The notes under the pieces are model-generated. The model saw only the letters and a list, made by a program, of their open reading frames with translations, was not told the DNA's origin and ran no database searches. The position numbers and the translations under genes were made by a program. This document shows positions 16,890 through 26,227 of a stretch of 37,050 nucleotides of DNA, piece after piece (the stretch's first letter is position 1; the number at the start of each line of letters is the position of its first letter). The stretch is from Bacteriovoracaceae bacterium (lineage in GTDB: Bacteria; Bdellovibrionota; Bacteriovoracia; Bacteriovoracales; Bacteriovoracaceae), in assembly GCA_018060635.1 (NCBI GenBank), contig JAGOVR010000001.1, forward strand, positions 1-37,050. The letters run 5' to 3'.

Positions 16890-17659
16890 GTTTACTGCAA
16901 GTTAAAAACATCTCTTTTGCCTATGAAAACCATGATGTTTTAAAAGATATTAGTTTTGATCTCAATTTAGGTGAGATATTAGGAGTGATTGGTCCTAATG
17001 GTGGAGGAAAAACCACCCTGCTTAAAGTATTAACAGGTCTTCTGCCTTTTTCTTGTGGTTCTATTTTGCTAGAAAGTATTCCCTTGCATGAATCTTTAAA
17101 AAAAAGACACATAAGCTATTTACCTCAAAAAATAAATTTCAATTCTATCATTCCTATGCAGGTCAAAGAATTTTTAAATATGGTGGCCCCTCACGCATCT
17201 TTAGATGATGTTTTAAATCGAGTGGGGCTCAGAGAAAAAAAAGAATATCAGGTCTCAACCTTATCTATGGGCGAGAGACAACGCCTGCTCCTTGCCCGCT
17301 GTCTTTTATTTAAATCAAAACTTCTGATTTTAGATGAACCAACTACGGGTCTTGATAGCACTGGACAGGATCAATTTCTAACACTTTTAGCTGATCTTAA
17401 AAAAGATCATGCCCTGATCCTAGTGGATCACAATATTAATCAAATACTAAAAAGTTGTGATAAAATTTTATGCTTAAATAAAACTTCTCATTGGCATGAA
17501 AAAACAGAAATGCTTACGCAAAAAATATTGGAATCTATTTATCACTGTGAATTTGAACACGTTCAAATTCATGAATCAGGGAAACAAGCAGATACGCATG
17601 AGTTCTGTGAAACACATCTATCTCATCACCAACATCATCATTCTAAGGATAAAAATTAA
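16886..17659 (+). CDS. znuC: Metal ABC transporter ATP-binding protein (ZnuC-like)
   Basis: A 257-residue ABC ATPase with Walker A GPNGGGKTT (36-44) and Q-loop SYLPQK. It also has signature LSMGERQRLLLARCL, Walker B LLILDEPTTGLD and switch His LVDHN. It energises uptake with the adjacent permease and binding protein. The C-terminal tail is rich in His (HEFCETHLSHHQHHHSKDKN) with one Cys, a likely Zn/Ni-binding or sensing tail. Starts in an ATGA overlap with the binding protein and ends in a TAATG overlap with the permease, so the three are coupled. Zinc versus manganese cannot be settled from sequence. Confidence 0.9.
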   Translation: MSLLQVKNISFAYENHDVLKDISFDLNLGEILGVIGPNGGGKTTLLKVLTGLLPFSCGSILLESIPLHESLKKRHISYLPQKINFNSIIPMQVKEFLNMVAPHASLDDVLNRVGLREKKEYQVSTLSMGERQRLLLARCLLFKSKLLILDEPTTGLDSTGQDQFLTLLADLKKDHALILVDHNINQILKSCDKILCLNKTSHWHEKTEMLTQKILESIYHCEFEHVQIHESGKQADTHEFCETHLSHHQHHHSKDKN

Positions 17660-18477
17660 TGTTGGATTTTTTTCAATATGATTTTTTAACCAAGGCCTTA
17701 GTGGGAGGACTCCTCCTTGCTTTTTCTTGTGGCATTTTATCGCCTTGGGTAGTGGCCAAACGTTATGCTTTTATGAGTGAAGGAATTGCTCATTCCACCC
17801 TGCTTTCTTTTGCCTTAACTCTGTCCTTGGTTTCTCTAGAAAATACTTTTTCTTTCTACACTCTCTATGTCGTGATTTCTCTTTTTTTAGTCTTCATTTT
17901 GGCCACTTTTACCTATTTAGAACGCCTGCCTTCTGACACGCTCATGGGGCTTTTCTTAAGTGGAACTTTATCCTTAGGTCTTTTATTTCACTTCCTTTAC
18001 GGCAAAGGACAAATGGATCTTTCTAGTTTCCTTTTTGGAAATATTCTTTTTATTGAAAATATTGATATCACTTTTTTACTTATTTTAAGTTTGTTATGCT
18101 TCCTTATTTTTTATTATGGCTGGAAAAAGTGGCTTTATCTCACTTTTGATCCTGAAGGGGCAAAAATTTCTGGTATCAAAGACTCTTTTTACCATTATGC
18201 TTTCTTTCTATTACTAGGAATTCTTATTTTAAGTGCTATTAAATTTTGCGGAACTCTGCTGACTAATACTCTCCTTATCTTTCCAGGGGCCTTTGCCCTT
18301 AAACTGGCAAGAAGTATGAAACAAGCTATTTTTATTTCTGTGCTTTTTTCTCTGATAACTTTAACTCTAGGACTTTTTCTTTCTAATTTTTATGAAATTC
18401 CCCCTGGGGCAGGACTTACGCTCACTCAACTTTTCTTTTTCTCTCTTACTTTTTTTAAAAAAAGGTCATTTCTATGA
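17659..18477 (+). CDS. znuB: Metal ABC transporter permease (ABC-3 family, ZnuB-like)
   Basis: A 272-residue polytopic membrane protein with about eight hydrophobic segments. Family features are ALVGGLLLAFSCGILSPWVVAKRYAFMSEGIAHSTL near the N-terminus, SFLFGNILFI in the middle and KFCGTLLTNTLLIFPGAFAL towards the end. It forms the membrane channel for the neighbouring ATPase. Its stop overlaps the thioesterase start (ATGA), placing that gene in the operon. Confidence 0.9.
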   Translation: MLDFFQYDFLTKALVGGLLLAFSCGILSPWVVAKRYAFMSEGIAHSTLLSFALTLSLVSLENTFSFYTLYVVISLFLVFILATFTYLERLPSDTLMGLFLSGTLSLGLLFHFLYGKGQMDLSSFLFGNILFIENIDITFLLILSLLCFLIFYYGWKKWLYLTFDPEGAKISGIKDSFYHYAFFLLLGILILSAIKFCGTLLTNTLLIFPGAFALKLARSMKQAIFISVLFSLITLTLGLFLSNFYEIPPGAGLTLTQLFFFSLTFFKKRSFL

Positions 18478-18932
18478 AATCAAAAGGTAAAAAAGCTAGC
18501 GATTCTGCAGTAGAAATGCGCGAACTAGTTATGCCCCATCATTCCAATCCTCAAAATACTATTTTTGGTGGTGTCATTATGTCTTGGATTGATTTGGCCG
18601 CTTCCATGTGCTCTTCTCGTCATGCCAGACGTCCCGTGGTCACTGTACATATTGGGGACATTACCTTTAAAGCACCTGTTAAAGTTGGTTATCATGTTCT
18701 TATTAAGGCAAAAATTTTATATGTAGGAACAACATCTCTCACTGTTGGAGTAAGTGTGCATAGTGAAAACCCTATCACGGGTGAAAGTCTCACTACCACC
18801 ACTGCGACTGTGACCATGGTAGCAGTGGATGATCATGGAAAACCTTGCCCCGTTCCCCCTCTTCTTCCCCAATCTTCTGCGGAAAAAAAGATCTTTTCTA
18901 AGGTATCTAAAAAAAACATTAGACGAAAATAA
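18474..18932 (+). CDS. Acyl-CoA thioesterase, hot-dog fold (YciA-like)
   Basis: A 152-residue single hot-dog domain. MRELVMPHHSNPQNTIFGGVIMSWIDLAAS (about 15-44) is the typical substrate/CoA motif with the catalytic Asp in WIDLAA. VTVHIGDITFKAPVKVGYHVLIKAKI and TTTATVTMVAVDDHGKPCPVPPL follow as in YciA/BACH enzymes. It hydrolyses acyl-CoA thioesters in the cytoplasm. Its 4-bp overlap with the metal permease gene is an unexpected partnership with no obvious shared pathway. The tail is Lys/Arg-rich. Confidence 0.9.
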   Translation: MKSKGKKASDSAVEMRELVMPHHSNPQNTIFGGVIMSWIDLAASMCSSRHARRPVVTVHIGDITFKAPVKVGYHVLIKAKILYVGTTSLTVGVSVHSENPITGESLTTTTATVTMVAVDDHGKPCPVPPLLPQSSAEKKIFSKVSKKNIRRK

Positions 18933-18979
18933 AAATAGAGTTACAATAAACACTAAAGGTTTATTTATTTAAAACCGAA

Positions 18980-19004
18980 AACAAGACAAACAATTTGTTT
19001 TGTT
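18980..19004 (+). promoter_or_regulatory. Leader hairpin before the Lys-rich peptide gene
   Basis: AACAAGACAAA (18980-18990) pairs with TTTGTTTTGTT (18994-19004), with one G-T wobble and a CAA loop. It ends nine bases before the AAGGAG ribosome binding site (19013-19018). It could be an RNA structure or a protein-binding palindrome. Confidence 0.5.
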
Positions 19005-19024
19005 AACCTAACAAGGAGAAATCC

Positions 19025-19087
19025 ATGGCTAAGAAAAAAGCAAAAAAGAAAGCTGCTAAAAAAACTGCTAAGAAAAAGAAAAAGTAG
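19025..19087 (+). CDS. Tiny lysine-rich protein, 20 residues
   Basis: A 20-codon frame starting MAKKKAKKKAAKK; 13 of 20 residues are Lys, five Ala. Translation is supported by a well-placed AAGGAG (19013-19018, six bases before ATG), an in-frame stop and a strong terminator 22 bases on. The composition resembles the C-terminal tails of H1-like histones, so it may bind DNA or RNA, but no family can be named. It stands alone between the thioesterase gene and a convergent gene. Confidence 0.6.
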   Translation: MAKKKAKKKAAKKTAKKKKK

Positions 19088-19109
19088 TTTTTTGAGAGCA
19101 TTCTCTTAA

Positions 19110-19137
19110 AAAAAGAGCCCTGAAAAGGGCTCTTTTT
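19110..19137 (+). terminator. Strong rho-independent terminator
   Basis: AAAAAGAGCCC (19110-19120), loop TGAAAA, GGGCTCTTTTT (19127-19137). It serves the Lys-rich peptide gene and, being symmetric, also the convergent gene whose stop codon (19136-19138) lies within its T-run. Confidence 0.88.
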
Positions 19138-22100
19138 ATTTTATATCGTCAATAAAAGCTGCAAAACAATCACTAAAAGATGCACCTGAATTTTCTTTTG
19201 CATTAAAAATTGTATTTATCCTATCTATTTGAGTCCGGTTAAATCCCATTTCTTTTAATGAATTGAGCTTATTTTTATGAGTCATTACATCCAAAAGAGC
19301 GATAACCTTATCTAGACTCCAAAAGTCAGATACAAAGAGGGATCGATCAGTAAGTTGTGAAAGGTAATGAGAAGGCAGCGTTGCGGTAAGCGCATTAAAT
19401 CTCTGTTGTAAATCTATTAAAGCCTTAGTTGATAGGCCTGTTTGATCCCAATTGTAAGTAACAGGAAACCCCTTTTTCTGCAATTTTTTTATTTTTTTGG
19501 CGAGATTTATTCTTTCTTTAAAGTTTTCTCTGTTGAAATTGGAAATACTGGGTTTTTCTCCCCATCTGAGGTCTTCCCATGAAATACTTCTATTGTGATT
19601 AGGTAGTGAATTTATTTTTTGTTGGGCAGTAAAATATGTTATTTCAGCAAAAATAAAGTATTTTGCTTTTGCGACATTGCCATCAAAATAAAAATCCGCG
19701 ATACGCTTTAGATTTTTGAGGCCTTTTAAATCATCGACCATTATTTCATTTTCTGTACTTCTAGTAATTCGAGTAATGTCCGATACAATTTGATTTGCTA
19801 AGATAAAATATCTAATTTCATTATTTTCCTTTATAAAATCAAGATTATTTATAAAATCTTGATAACTACTACCATAACGATAATCATCGTCATACAGATG
19901 ACTAACTTTTACATTAAATTCTGTATAAGAGGGATCGAAAATAATATTGGGCGAGCGTGAAAAAACTTGAGGGAATATATTCAATGCTGTCTCAATAACT
20001 TCTAAAATATTATGATAAGGAAACAAATGTCGGTAGTCCTTCCCGTTAGTATCTACATAAGAATATCTAAACAACTCCGAAAGAATTATTTTATTTATTG
20101 TAATTTTAGAACCACTTTTTGAGTAAGCTAGATCTAACGCATCATAAAAAAGAAATTCATATTTCCTTATTTCCCCACTTTTTTTAGCTTCTTCCAAAAA
20201 ACTAGATAAAATAGAACTTAAATTGTTGTGAGAAAAAGATTGTGAAAAAAGAATAAAAACATAAGGGATACCGTCGATATTTATAATAAAAAAAGCCGGG
20301 TAAACATTGAAAATGTTAGGATTTCCGCTAACTTCTTCCATTGGTCGATAATATTCATTATAAAATTCTTTATTAAATGCTTTATAAAGTTCATTATTAT
20401 CAAGATAATCTACTAAATCATAAATTTGATGCACCTTGAGCCTCTGAATCAATTGCGCAAAAAAGTCTGTGGTTGGAGGAGATGTATTATCACTCTGAAT
20501 TTCTTTGGTGCCTCCCCTATCTTTCATATCAATAATTTGAGGCTTATTTTTTTCATTAAATACATATTCAAATGTAAACTTACCTGAACCTTTTTTAAGG
20601 GCAACGGATTCCATCATTTTAAATAAAGGTGCATACTCAGAGATGAGAGGACTAGATTCGTACCTCTTCCCATCATGGATAAGAAACATCTTTCCTTCAT
20701 CATCCTTTACAAGCCTAATACGACTAAATTTTCCCCCATTAGGTGCAGTGGCACTGCCTCCCTTGGGGGCCGTTGTAAATTCTACAATAGTTTCACTGGC
20801 CTCAAAGCTAAGATTTGCTAGTCCGTGTGTTCCTTCTATAAAATTGTGAACAAACGCTGTAACGGCATCTTGCCCTTCTTTAAGACCATATCTTTGACGA
20901 AGAAGATAAGCTTTTACTGAATAAAAAGATCTCAGAACATCATTAAGTCCGATAGCCAGTTGTGACATTTTTAATTCGATGCTAGAGCTACTATGTAAAT
21001 CCACTAAAACTGATTCATATGAGCCATCTAATCCATCTCCGTACAGGCTACTGCTTCTAAAAATTATTTTCTGACTAAGGTCTATAGAGTTCATGCGAAA
21101 AGATTTGTATAATTCTTGCTGTAAATCTTTGGGCATAATAGTATTTCTAATGGCAAATCTTATACTTGCTAGATTATATTCAATATTACGCCCTTGCTTA
21201 ATATTTTCTAATTTTTGCTCTATAAATTTTTCAAGTGATAAGGTCGAAGATAGACTTTCATAGGGGGGGAAATTTAACCCAGAAATAGAGTGTTGGTTGA
21301 TTTCAAGTTTTGTTGAGATTAAAATATTTCTTATTCTTTCTCTTCTGTTTTGTTCGAATTCTTCTAATAAAAGCCTGCCGATTTGTTTTATAGCTATTTG
21401 AATAATTTCTTGGTATTTAGGGTCAATATTAAACTGTGGTATTTCTGGAATAGAGTAATTAGGAAGAAGGAATGCTTCCGCTATAGCGTCGCCAATATTA
21501 TGCAAAGATGTTTTTAGGTTATGGCCTTTCTCTATATTCTCTAATTGCTGGTTAATAAAATCTAAAAGATTTGCGTCTGAATCAAAAATTACACCTATTT
21601 GGAAATAGCGATGAACAAAACCAAAGGGAAGTCCTACAATAGGAATTTCTGAATGGGAATTTAATGTTGTATTTACTAAATGTAATTCAACAAGTTTCAT
21701 TCCATACTGACTGGAAAGAGTCGTTGTCCTATTATTAAGGCCAATAGGATGAACTTGGCCAAGATCAATCGCTCTTGAGGGGATATGAGGTTTCGATTTC
21801 TCTTGGAGGTGTTTTGTTATTTCTAATGAACTTAAGTCTCGCTCGATTAAGACTTGAAGACCATCTACTTTTAAATAGTGAGTTCCTTTGGAAGCTTCTA
21901 ACTTTATTAGTAACTCATTATTAAAAGCATTTGCTAGATAAAAACATGGGATGCCAAAAGTGCTAAAGACACCTTCCATATGTCCGAGTGTTTGAGTCTC
22001 TTTGGAGACAATGACCGCCCCAATTCCACCGAGTAAGTAAAAATCTTCATCTTCAGGAAAAGCACCATCAAGAACAAGAATGGTATTTTTATTCAATCTC

Positions 22101-22282
22101 CCACTTGTGGCCCAGTTTGCAAGATAACTATGGCGAACACGAACTATTTCTCCAATGGCACTTCCTTGTGTGTAAATTTGGTCTGTTTTTAAGATTAAAG
22201 CTGATCTTTCCTCAGCATTGCAAAAAGAAGTCAGAATAAAAAAATTAATTATAATAAGAAAAATATTTTTTACAAAATTCAT
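19136..22282 (-). CDS. Exported PEP/pyruvate-binding (PPDK-like) protein
   Basis: A 1048-residue protein with a signal peptide (about 1-23, ending CNAEE). A swivel-like segment lies at 88-118 (GAVIVSKETQTLGHMEGVFSTFGIPCFYL), resembling the phosphohistidine domain of PEP-utilising enzymes; His101 is at the expected place. An ATP-grasp-like part follows: GLPFGFVHRYFQ (217-228) and FRSSSLYGDGLDGSYESVLVDL (408-429), the latter matching the VRSSA...EDLPGASFAG motif. FIEGTHGLANLSFEA lies at 481-495. Residues 239-274 and 350-384 are an internal duplication. The C-terminal 400 residues are unrecognised. ATG 22282 has AGGAAAG upstream. Activity is unproven: ATP is scarce outside the cytoplasm. Confidence 0.78.
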   Translation of the reverse strand: MNFVKNIFLIIINFFILTSFCNAEERSALILKTDQIYTQGSAIGEIVRVRHSYLANWATSGRLNKNTILVLDGAFPEDEDFYLLGGIGAVIVSKETQTLGHMEGVFSTFGIPCFYLANAFNNELLIKLEASKGTHYLKVDGLQVLIERDLSSLEITKHLQEKSKPHIPSRAIDLGQVHPIGLNNRTTTLSSQYGMKLVELHLVNTTLNSHSEIPIVGLPFGFVHRYFQIGVIFDSDANLLDFINQQLENIEKGHNLKTSLHNIGDAIAEAFLLPNYSIPEIPQFNIDPKYQEIIQIAIKQIGRLLLEEFEQNRRERIRNILISTKLEINQHSISGLNFPPYESLSSTLSLEKFIEQKLENIKQGRNIEYNLASIRFAIRNTIMPKDLQQELYKSFRMNSIDLSQKIIFRSSSLYGDGLDGSYESVLVDLHSSSSIELKMSQLAIGLNDVLRSFYSVKAYLLRQRYGLKEGQDAVTAFVHNFIEGTHGLANLSFEASETIVEFTTAPKGGSATAPNGGKFSRIRLVKDDEGKMFLIHDGKRYESSPLISEYAPLFKMMESVALKKGSGKFTFEYVFNEKNKPQIIDMKDRGGTKEIQSDNTSPPTTDFFAQLIQRLKVHQIYDLVDYLDNNELYKAFNKEFYNEYYRPMEEVSGNPNIFNVYPAFFIINIDGIPYVFILFSQSFSHNNLSSILSSFLEEAKKSGEIRKYEFLFYDALDLAYSKSGSKITINKIILSELFRYSYVDTNGKDYRHLFPYHNILEVIETALNIFPQVFSRSPNIIFDPSYTEFNVKVSHLYDDDYRYGSSYQDFINNLDFIKENNEIRYFILANQIVSDITRITRSTENEIMVDDLKGLKNLKRIADFYFDGNVAKAKYFIFAEITYFTAQQKINSLPNHNRSISWEDLRWGEKPSISNFNRENFKERINLAKKIKKLQKKGFPVTYNWDQTGLSTKALIDLQQRFNALTATLPSHYLSQLTDRSLFVSDFWSLDKVIALLDVMTHKNKLNSLKEMGFNRTQIDRINTIFNAKENSGASFSDCFAAFIDDIK

Positions 22283-22584
22283 AAGGCTTTCCTGCTTTTT
22301 ATTTACATATAAATCCTACGTTTATTTTTAAATAGCAAAGAATTAATTCATGATTAATGGAAAACAAATAAGACTATGAAAAAAATTCATGGTTTTTAGA
22401 AAAAAGAAGCCAAGAATTCTGTCTCATAAAATAGAGGGAAAATAATATCACTTGCCTTACAGTGAAGTCCTATATGATGGCCAGCAATTTTTTTCATATG
22501 TTTGACTTCTTGTTAAAGAAATTAAATCATATTTTTAAGCCTTGGCTATCATCTGGCCCGTAAGTTTAACCCGAATTGGTATTA
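22283..22584. other. Non-coding spacer between nrdJ and the PPDK-like gene
   Basis: 302 bases, very AT-rich, with no supportable gene. It contains one small stem, CTATGAA (22374-22380) with TTCATGG (22386-22392), flanked by a T-run at 22393-22397. Both flanking genes are on the minus strand, so this must hold the end of the nrdJ transcript and the promoter of the PPDK-like gene. I could not fix either with confidence. Confidence 0.5.
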
Positions 22585-25500
22585 TTACGAACAGCCGGTG
22601 GTACTGCCGCAAGTATCACACTTAAGGCACGATCCGTTTCTCACCAAAGTGTAGGACATACACTCCGGACAAGAATCACTCTCATATCCTTTAAGTTTGG
22701 CCTCCTGGCGCTTCTTCTGCTCAGATGACATGCGGGAATCAGCGGCTGAGGTGTAAACTTTATGTAAGGCAACAGTGGTATGCCCTTCAGCGTGTTGAAC
22801 AGTTTTTTTCTCCATCATGGCAAGTAATGGCTCTTGATCTTTTTTATCTTCCCCATGAACCGCGTCCGCATCCAGATGTTCCGGTTTCACATGAACTAAG
22901 TCATAGCGACCTAAGTAACGGCAAGCCAAATCCCGGAAGATGTAATCAATCACCGAAGTAGACATTTTTATATTGTCATGACCTTGTACCACACCATTAG
23001 GTTCAAACTTGGTGAAGGTAAAGGCATCCACGAATTCATCCAACGGAACTCCGTATTGCAGGCCTAAGGAAATGGCGATGGAAAAACAGTTCATAAGAGA
23101 ACGATAGGCCGCTCCTTCCTTATGCATATCCACGAAAATTTCACCCAGTTTTCCATCCTGATACTCTCCGGTGCGTAAGTACACTTTATGTCCGGCAATC
23201 ACCGCTTTTTGCGTGTAACCCCTTCGCATATTCGGCAGAGACTTGCGGCGGGAAAGTTCTTTGTAGATAATTTTTTCCACAATTTTTTCTGCTGTATGCA
23301 TAATTTGTTCATTAGTACTTTCTGTCACAATTAAGTCCTCTGAAGCTTGCACATTGAGTGGTTGCGAAAGTTTAGAACCATCACGATAAATAGCATTGGC
23401 CTTAATCATGAGTTTCCAAGAAAGAGTATAGGCATTTGAAATATCCTCTACGCTGCATTCACTTGGCATATTAATAGTTTTAGAAATAGCTCCAGAAATA
23501 TAAGGTTGAACGGCGGCCATCATACGAATGTGCCCTTCATAAGAAATAGAGCGTGTTCCGTATTTCCCGCATTTATTAGCACAATCAAAAACAGGATAGT
23601 GCTCTTCTTTTAAGTGAGGAGCGCCTTCCAAAGTCATAGTTCCACAAACATAATCATTGGTTTTTTGAATTTCATCATTTGAAAAACCAATTTCACTTAA
23701 AACATTAAGATCAAGGCGACCCAATTTCTCTGCTGAAATCTTAAGCGTTTGAGTAAGGAATTCTTCACCTAAAAGATAGCGAGTGAAAGCAAAAGAAATG
23801 TCAAAAGCTTGGGCAAGGGTTGTTTCAATTTGGGTAATTTTCTCATCTGTAAATCCTTTACTTCTGAGTTTTTCATGAGTGATCGCAGGAGATCCCACCA
23901 AACTTCCCACCCCTGTGGCGTAGTTTGTTATCTCTGTAATCTGATGCTCCTTATATCCTAAATTCTTAAGAGCTAAAGGCACCGACCCATTAATAATTTT
24001 AAAATATCCTCCCCCCGCTAATTTTTTAAATTTAACCAGAGCAAAATCTGGTTCAATACCTGTGGTATCACAATCCATCACAAGGCCTATGGTGCCCGTA
24101 GGCGCAATCACTGTGGTTTGAGCATTACGATAGCCGTAAGCCTCACCTAGTTTTAGGGCCTCCGTCCAACTTTTTTTAGCCGCTTTAATCAGATAACTTT
24201 CAGAATTTTTTTCATCCAAAGGAACTGGATTAATAGTTAAGTTTTCATAGCCTGCTAATGCTCCATGAGCGGCTAAGGTATGATTACGCATAACTTTTAA
24301 CATATGTTTTTTATTTTTTTCGTATTCATGAAAAGGACCTAACTCTTTAGCCATAAGAGCCGAGGTACGATAAGCCACACCTCCCATGATGGCCCCTAAA
24401 CTACCTGCCACTCCTCGTCCTTTTTCTGAATCATAAGGAATTCCCATGAGCATAAGAAGGGCACCGACATTGGCATAACCCAAACCTAATGTTCTGTATT
24501 TGAAAGAGCGTTCTGCAATTTCATGAGAAGGAAATTGGGCCATGAGAACTGAAATTTCCAGTGTTATCGTCCACAATTCACAAGCGTGTTCATAAGCGGC
24601 AACATCAAACATTCCTGTTTTAGTATCATAAAATTTTACAAGATTAAGTGAAGCTAAGTTACAAGCCGTATCATCTAAAAACATATATTCTGAACAAGGG
24701 TTGGAGGCATTAATGCGTCCTCCTTCTGGACAGGTATGCCACTCATTAATGGTGTCATCGTACTGCACACCAGGGTCTGCACACTGCCAAGCCGCTTCAC
24801 AAATTTTCTCCCACAGCTCTGTTGCTTTTATTTTTTTTATAACTTTCCCTGATGTTACACCTAAAAGTTCCCAATCCCCACCTTGCTCTAAAATTTTAAA
24901 AAATTTATTAGGAATACGAACAGAGTTATTAGAATTTTGCCCACTCACTGTAGCATAGGCTTCAGAGTTCCAATCAGTATCATAAGTATCAAATTCAATA
25001 TGGGTAAACCCTTGTTTAGCTAAATCAATCACACGAGAAATATAATTCATGGGAATGCTATTTTTATTGGCTTCTGCTAAAACTTTTCTAAGTTCTAGAT
25101 TAGTTTTAGCTGAAAAACGTCCTTCCCCTTGGACTGAGTTAATACTTTTAAAAAGATCTTCTAAACTTTTCTTTAAAATTTTAGAACCTGTCACAAGTGA
25201 CGCTACTTTTTGTTCTTCTCTCACTTTCCATAAAACAAATTCTTCAATATCAGGGTGTGTTAGATCTAGGCATACCATCTTAGCGGCCCGGCGAGTAGTT
25301 CCTCCCGATTTAATAGCTCCAGCGGCACGGTCTCCAATTTTTAAAAAAGACATAAGTCCTGAAGAAACTCCCCCACCTGAGAGTTTTTCTCCTGAGCCCC
25401 GCACATGAGAGAAATTAGAACCTGTTCCTGAACCATATTTAAAAAGACGAGCTTCGCGGTTCCATAAATCCATAATTCCACCTGGATTTACTAAATCATC

Positions 25501-26064
25501 GGATACGGATTGAATGAAACAGGCATGAGGTTGAGGCCTTTCATAAGCTGAGGTAGATTTTTTTACTTCACCTGTAGTGGGATCAGCATAAAAATGTCCT
25601 TGGGGTTTTCCACTGATTCCGTAAGCTGTAAAAATTCCTGTATTAAACCACTGAGGAGAATTAGGGGCCGCCATTTGATTTGCCAGCATATAGCACATTT
25701 CATCGTAATATGCCTGCGCATCTTCTGCGCTATTAAAATAGTTATGTTTCTCTCCCCAACTTCTCCAACACTGACTCATACGGTGGAACACTTCTCTTGC
25801 GTCTGTTTCTCCTGTGGTTAACACCACTCCTTTCTCATCTAAGAGAGCTTCCCCTTTATCATTTTTAAGAGGCACACCTCTTTTTCTAAAATATTTTTGA
25901 GCAATAATATCCGTCGCTACTTGAGACCAAAAATTAGGAACTGTAACTTCCATCGCAGAATTAGCAGACCCATCTGTGTTACGTACTTCACTGATGCGTT
26001 TTTCAAAAGTCATCTGAGCGTAAGGAGATGTTCCTTTTTTAGTAAAGCGACGTTCAATTTTCAC
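22585..26064 (-). CDS. nrdJ: Vitamin B12-dependent (class II) ribonucleotide reductase
   Basis: Converts ribonucleotides to deoxyribonucleotides using adenosylcobalamin; 1159 residues, usual for the long NrdJ type. Seen in order: PNSPQWFNTG, YGSGTGSNFSHVRG, the RAAKMVCLDLTHPDIEEFV segment, NPCSEYMFLDDTACNLASLNL (about 455, active-site Cys and Glu), and TTVIAPTGTIGLVMDCDTTG. A C-terminal CPEC...CLKCDTCGSTTGC Cys cluster follows. The start is GTG at 26064 with AAGGAG six bases upstream. A promoter and two NrdR-like boxes lie at 26199-26285. No intein or interruption. It probably supplies dNTPs independently of oxygen; no other RNR is in view. Confidence 0.97.
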   Translation of the reverse strand: MKIERRFTKKGTSPYAQMTFEKRISEVRNTDGSANSAMEVTVPNFWSQVATDIIAQKYFRKRGVPLKNDKGEALLDEKGVVLTTGETDAREVFHRMSQCWRSWGEKHNYFNSAEDAQAYYDEMCYMLANQMAAPNSPQWFNTGIFTAYGISGKPQGHFYADPTTGEVKKSTSAYERPQPHACFIQSVSDDLVNPGGIMDLWNREARLFKYGSGTGSNFSHVRGSGEKLSGGGVSSGLMSFLKIGDRAAGAIKSGGTTRRAAKMVCLDLTHPDIEEFVLWKVREEQKVASLVTGSKILKKSLEDLFKSINSVQGEGRFSAKTNLELRKVLAEANKNSIPMNYISRVIDLAKQGFTHIEFDTYDTDWNSEAYATVSGQNSNNSVRIPNKFFKILEQGGDWELLGVTSGKVIKKIKATELWEKICEAAWQCADPGVQYDDTINEWHTCPEGGRINASNPCSEYMFLDDTACNLASLNLVKFYDTKTGMFDVAAYEHACELWTITLEISVLMAQFPSHEIAERSFKYRTLGLGYANVGALLMLMGIPYDSEKGRGVAGSLGAIMGGVAYRTSALMAKELGPFHEYEKNKKHMLKVMRNHTLAAHGALAGYENLTINPVPLDEKNSESYLIKAAKKSWTEALKLGEAYGYRNAQTTVIAPTGTIGLVMDCDTTGIEPDFALVKFKKLAGGGYFKIINGSVPLALKNLGYKEHQITEITNYATGVGSLVGSPAITHEKLRSKGFTDEKITQIETTLAQAFDISFAFTRYLLGEEFLTQTLKISAEKLGRLDLNVLSEIGFSNDEIQKTNDYVCGTMTLEGAPHLKEEHYPVFDCANKCGKYGTRSISYEGHIRMMAAVQPYISGAISKTINMPSECSVEDISNAYTLSWKLMIKANAIYRDGSKLSQPLNVQASEDLIVTESTNEQIMHTAEKIVEKIIYKELSRRKSLPNMRRGYTQKAVIAGHKVYLRTGEYQDGKLGEIFVDMHKEGAAYRSLMNCFSIAISLGLQYGVPLDEFVDAFTFTKFEPNGVVQGHDNIKMSTSVIDYIFRDLACRYLGRYDLVHVKPEHLDADAVHGEDKKDQEPLLAMMEKKTVQHAEGHTTVALHKVYTSAADSRMSSEQKKRQEAKLKGYESDSCPECMSYTLVRNGSCLKCDTCGSTTGCS

Positions 26065-26110
26065 ACTTAACTCCTTTTTTAAATTCCATCAGAAGAATCA
26101 CGCCTCAGAG

Positions 26111-26138
26111 TTTTAGAAATTTAATCACAATTCTAAAA
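26111..26138 (-). promoter_or_regulatory. Hairpin in the nrdJ leader
   Basis: TTTTAGAA (26111-26118) and TTCTAAAA (26131-26138) form an 8-bp stem in the predicted leader of roughly 130 bases. Short and AT-rich; its function is uncertain. Confidence 0.35.
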
Positions 26139-26198
26139 ATACTTGAGAATGATCCATCCTTCCTTGATTGGACCCTTTTTTAAAATGGGCTTTCTTTA

Positions 26199-26227
26199 AT
26201 TGAAGCTAAGAGTTCTTTTATCGTCAA
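26199..26227 (-). promoter_or_regulatory. Candidate nrdJ promoter
   Basis: On the minus strand, TTGACG (26227-26222) and TTCAAT (26204-26199) are 17 bases apart, a good -35/-10 pair. Transcription would start near 26192, giving a leader of about 130 bases. The upstream NrdR-like box abuts the -35 element. Confidence 0.6.

Noticed and set aside
22479..22558. GGCCAG and CTGGCC as a long-range stem
   Set aside because: Only six bases at about 70 bases separation; expected by chance.
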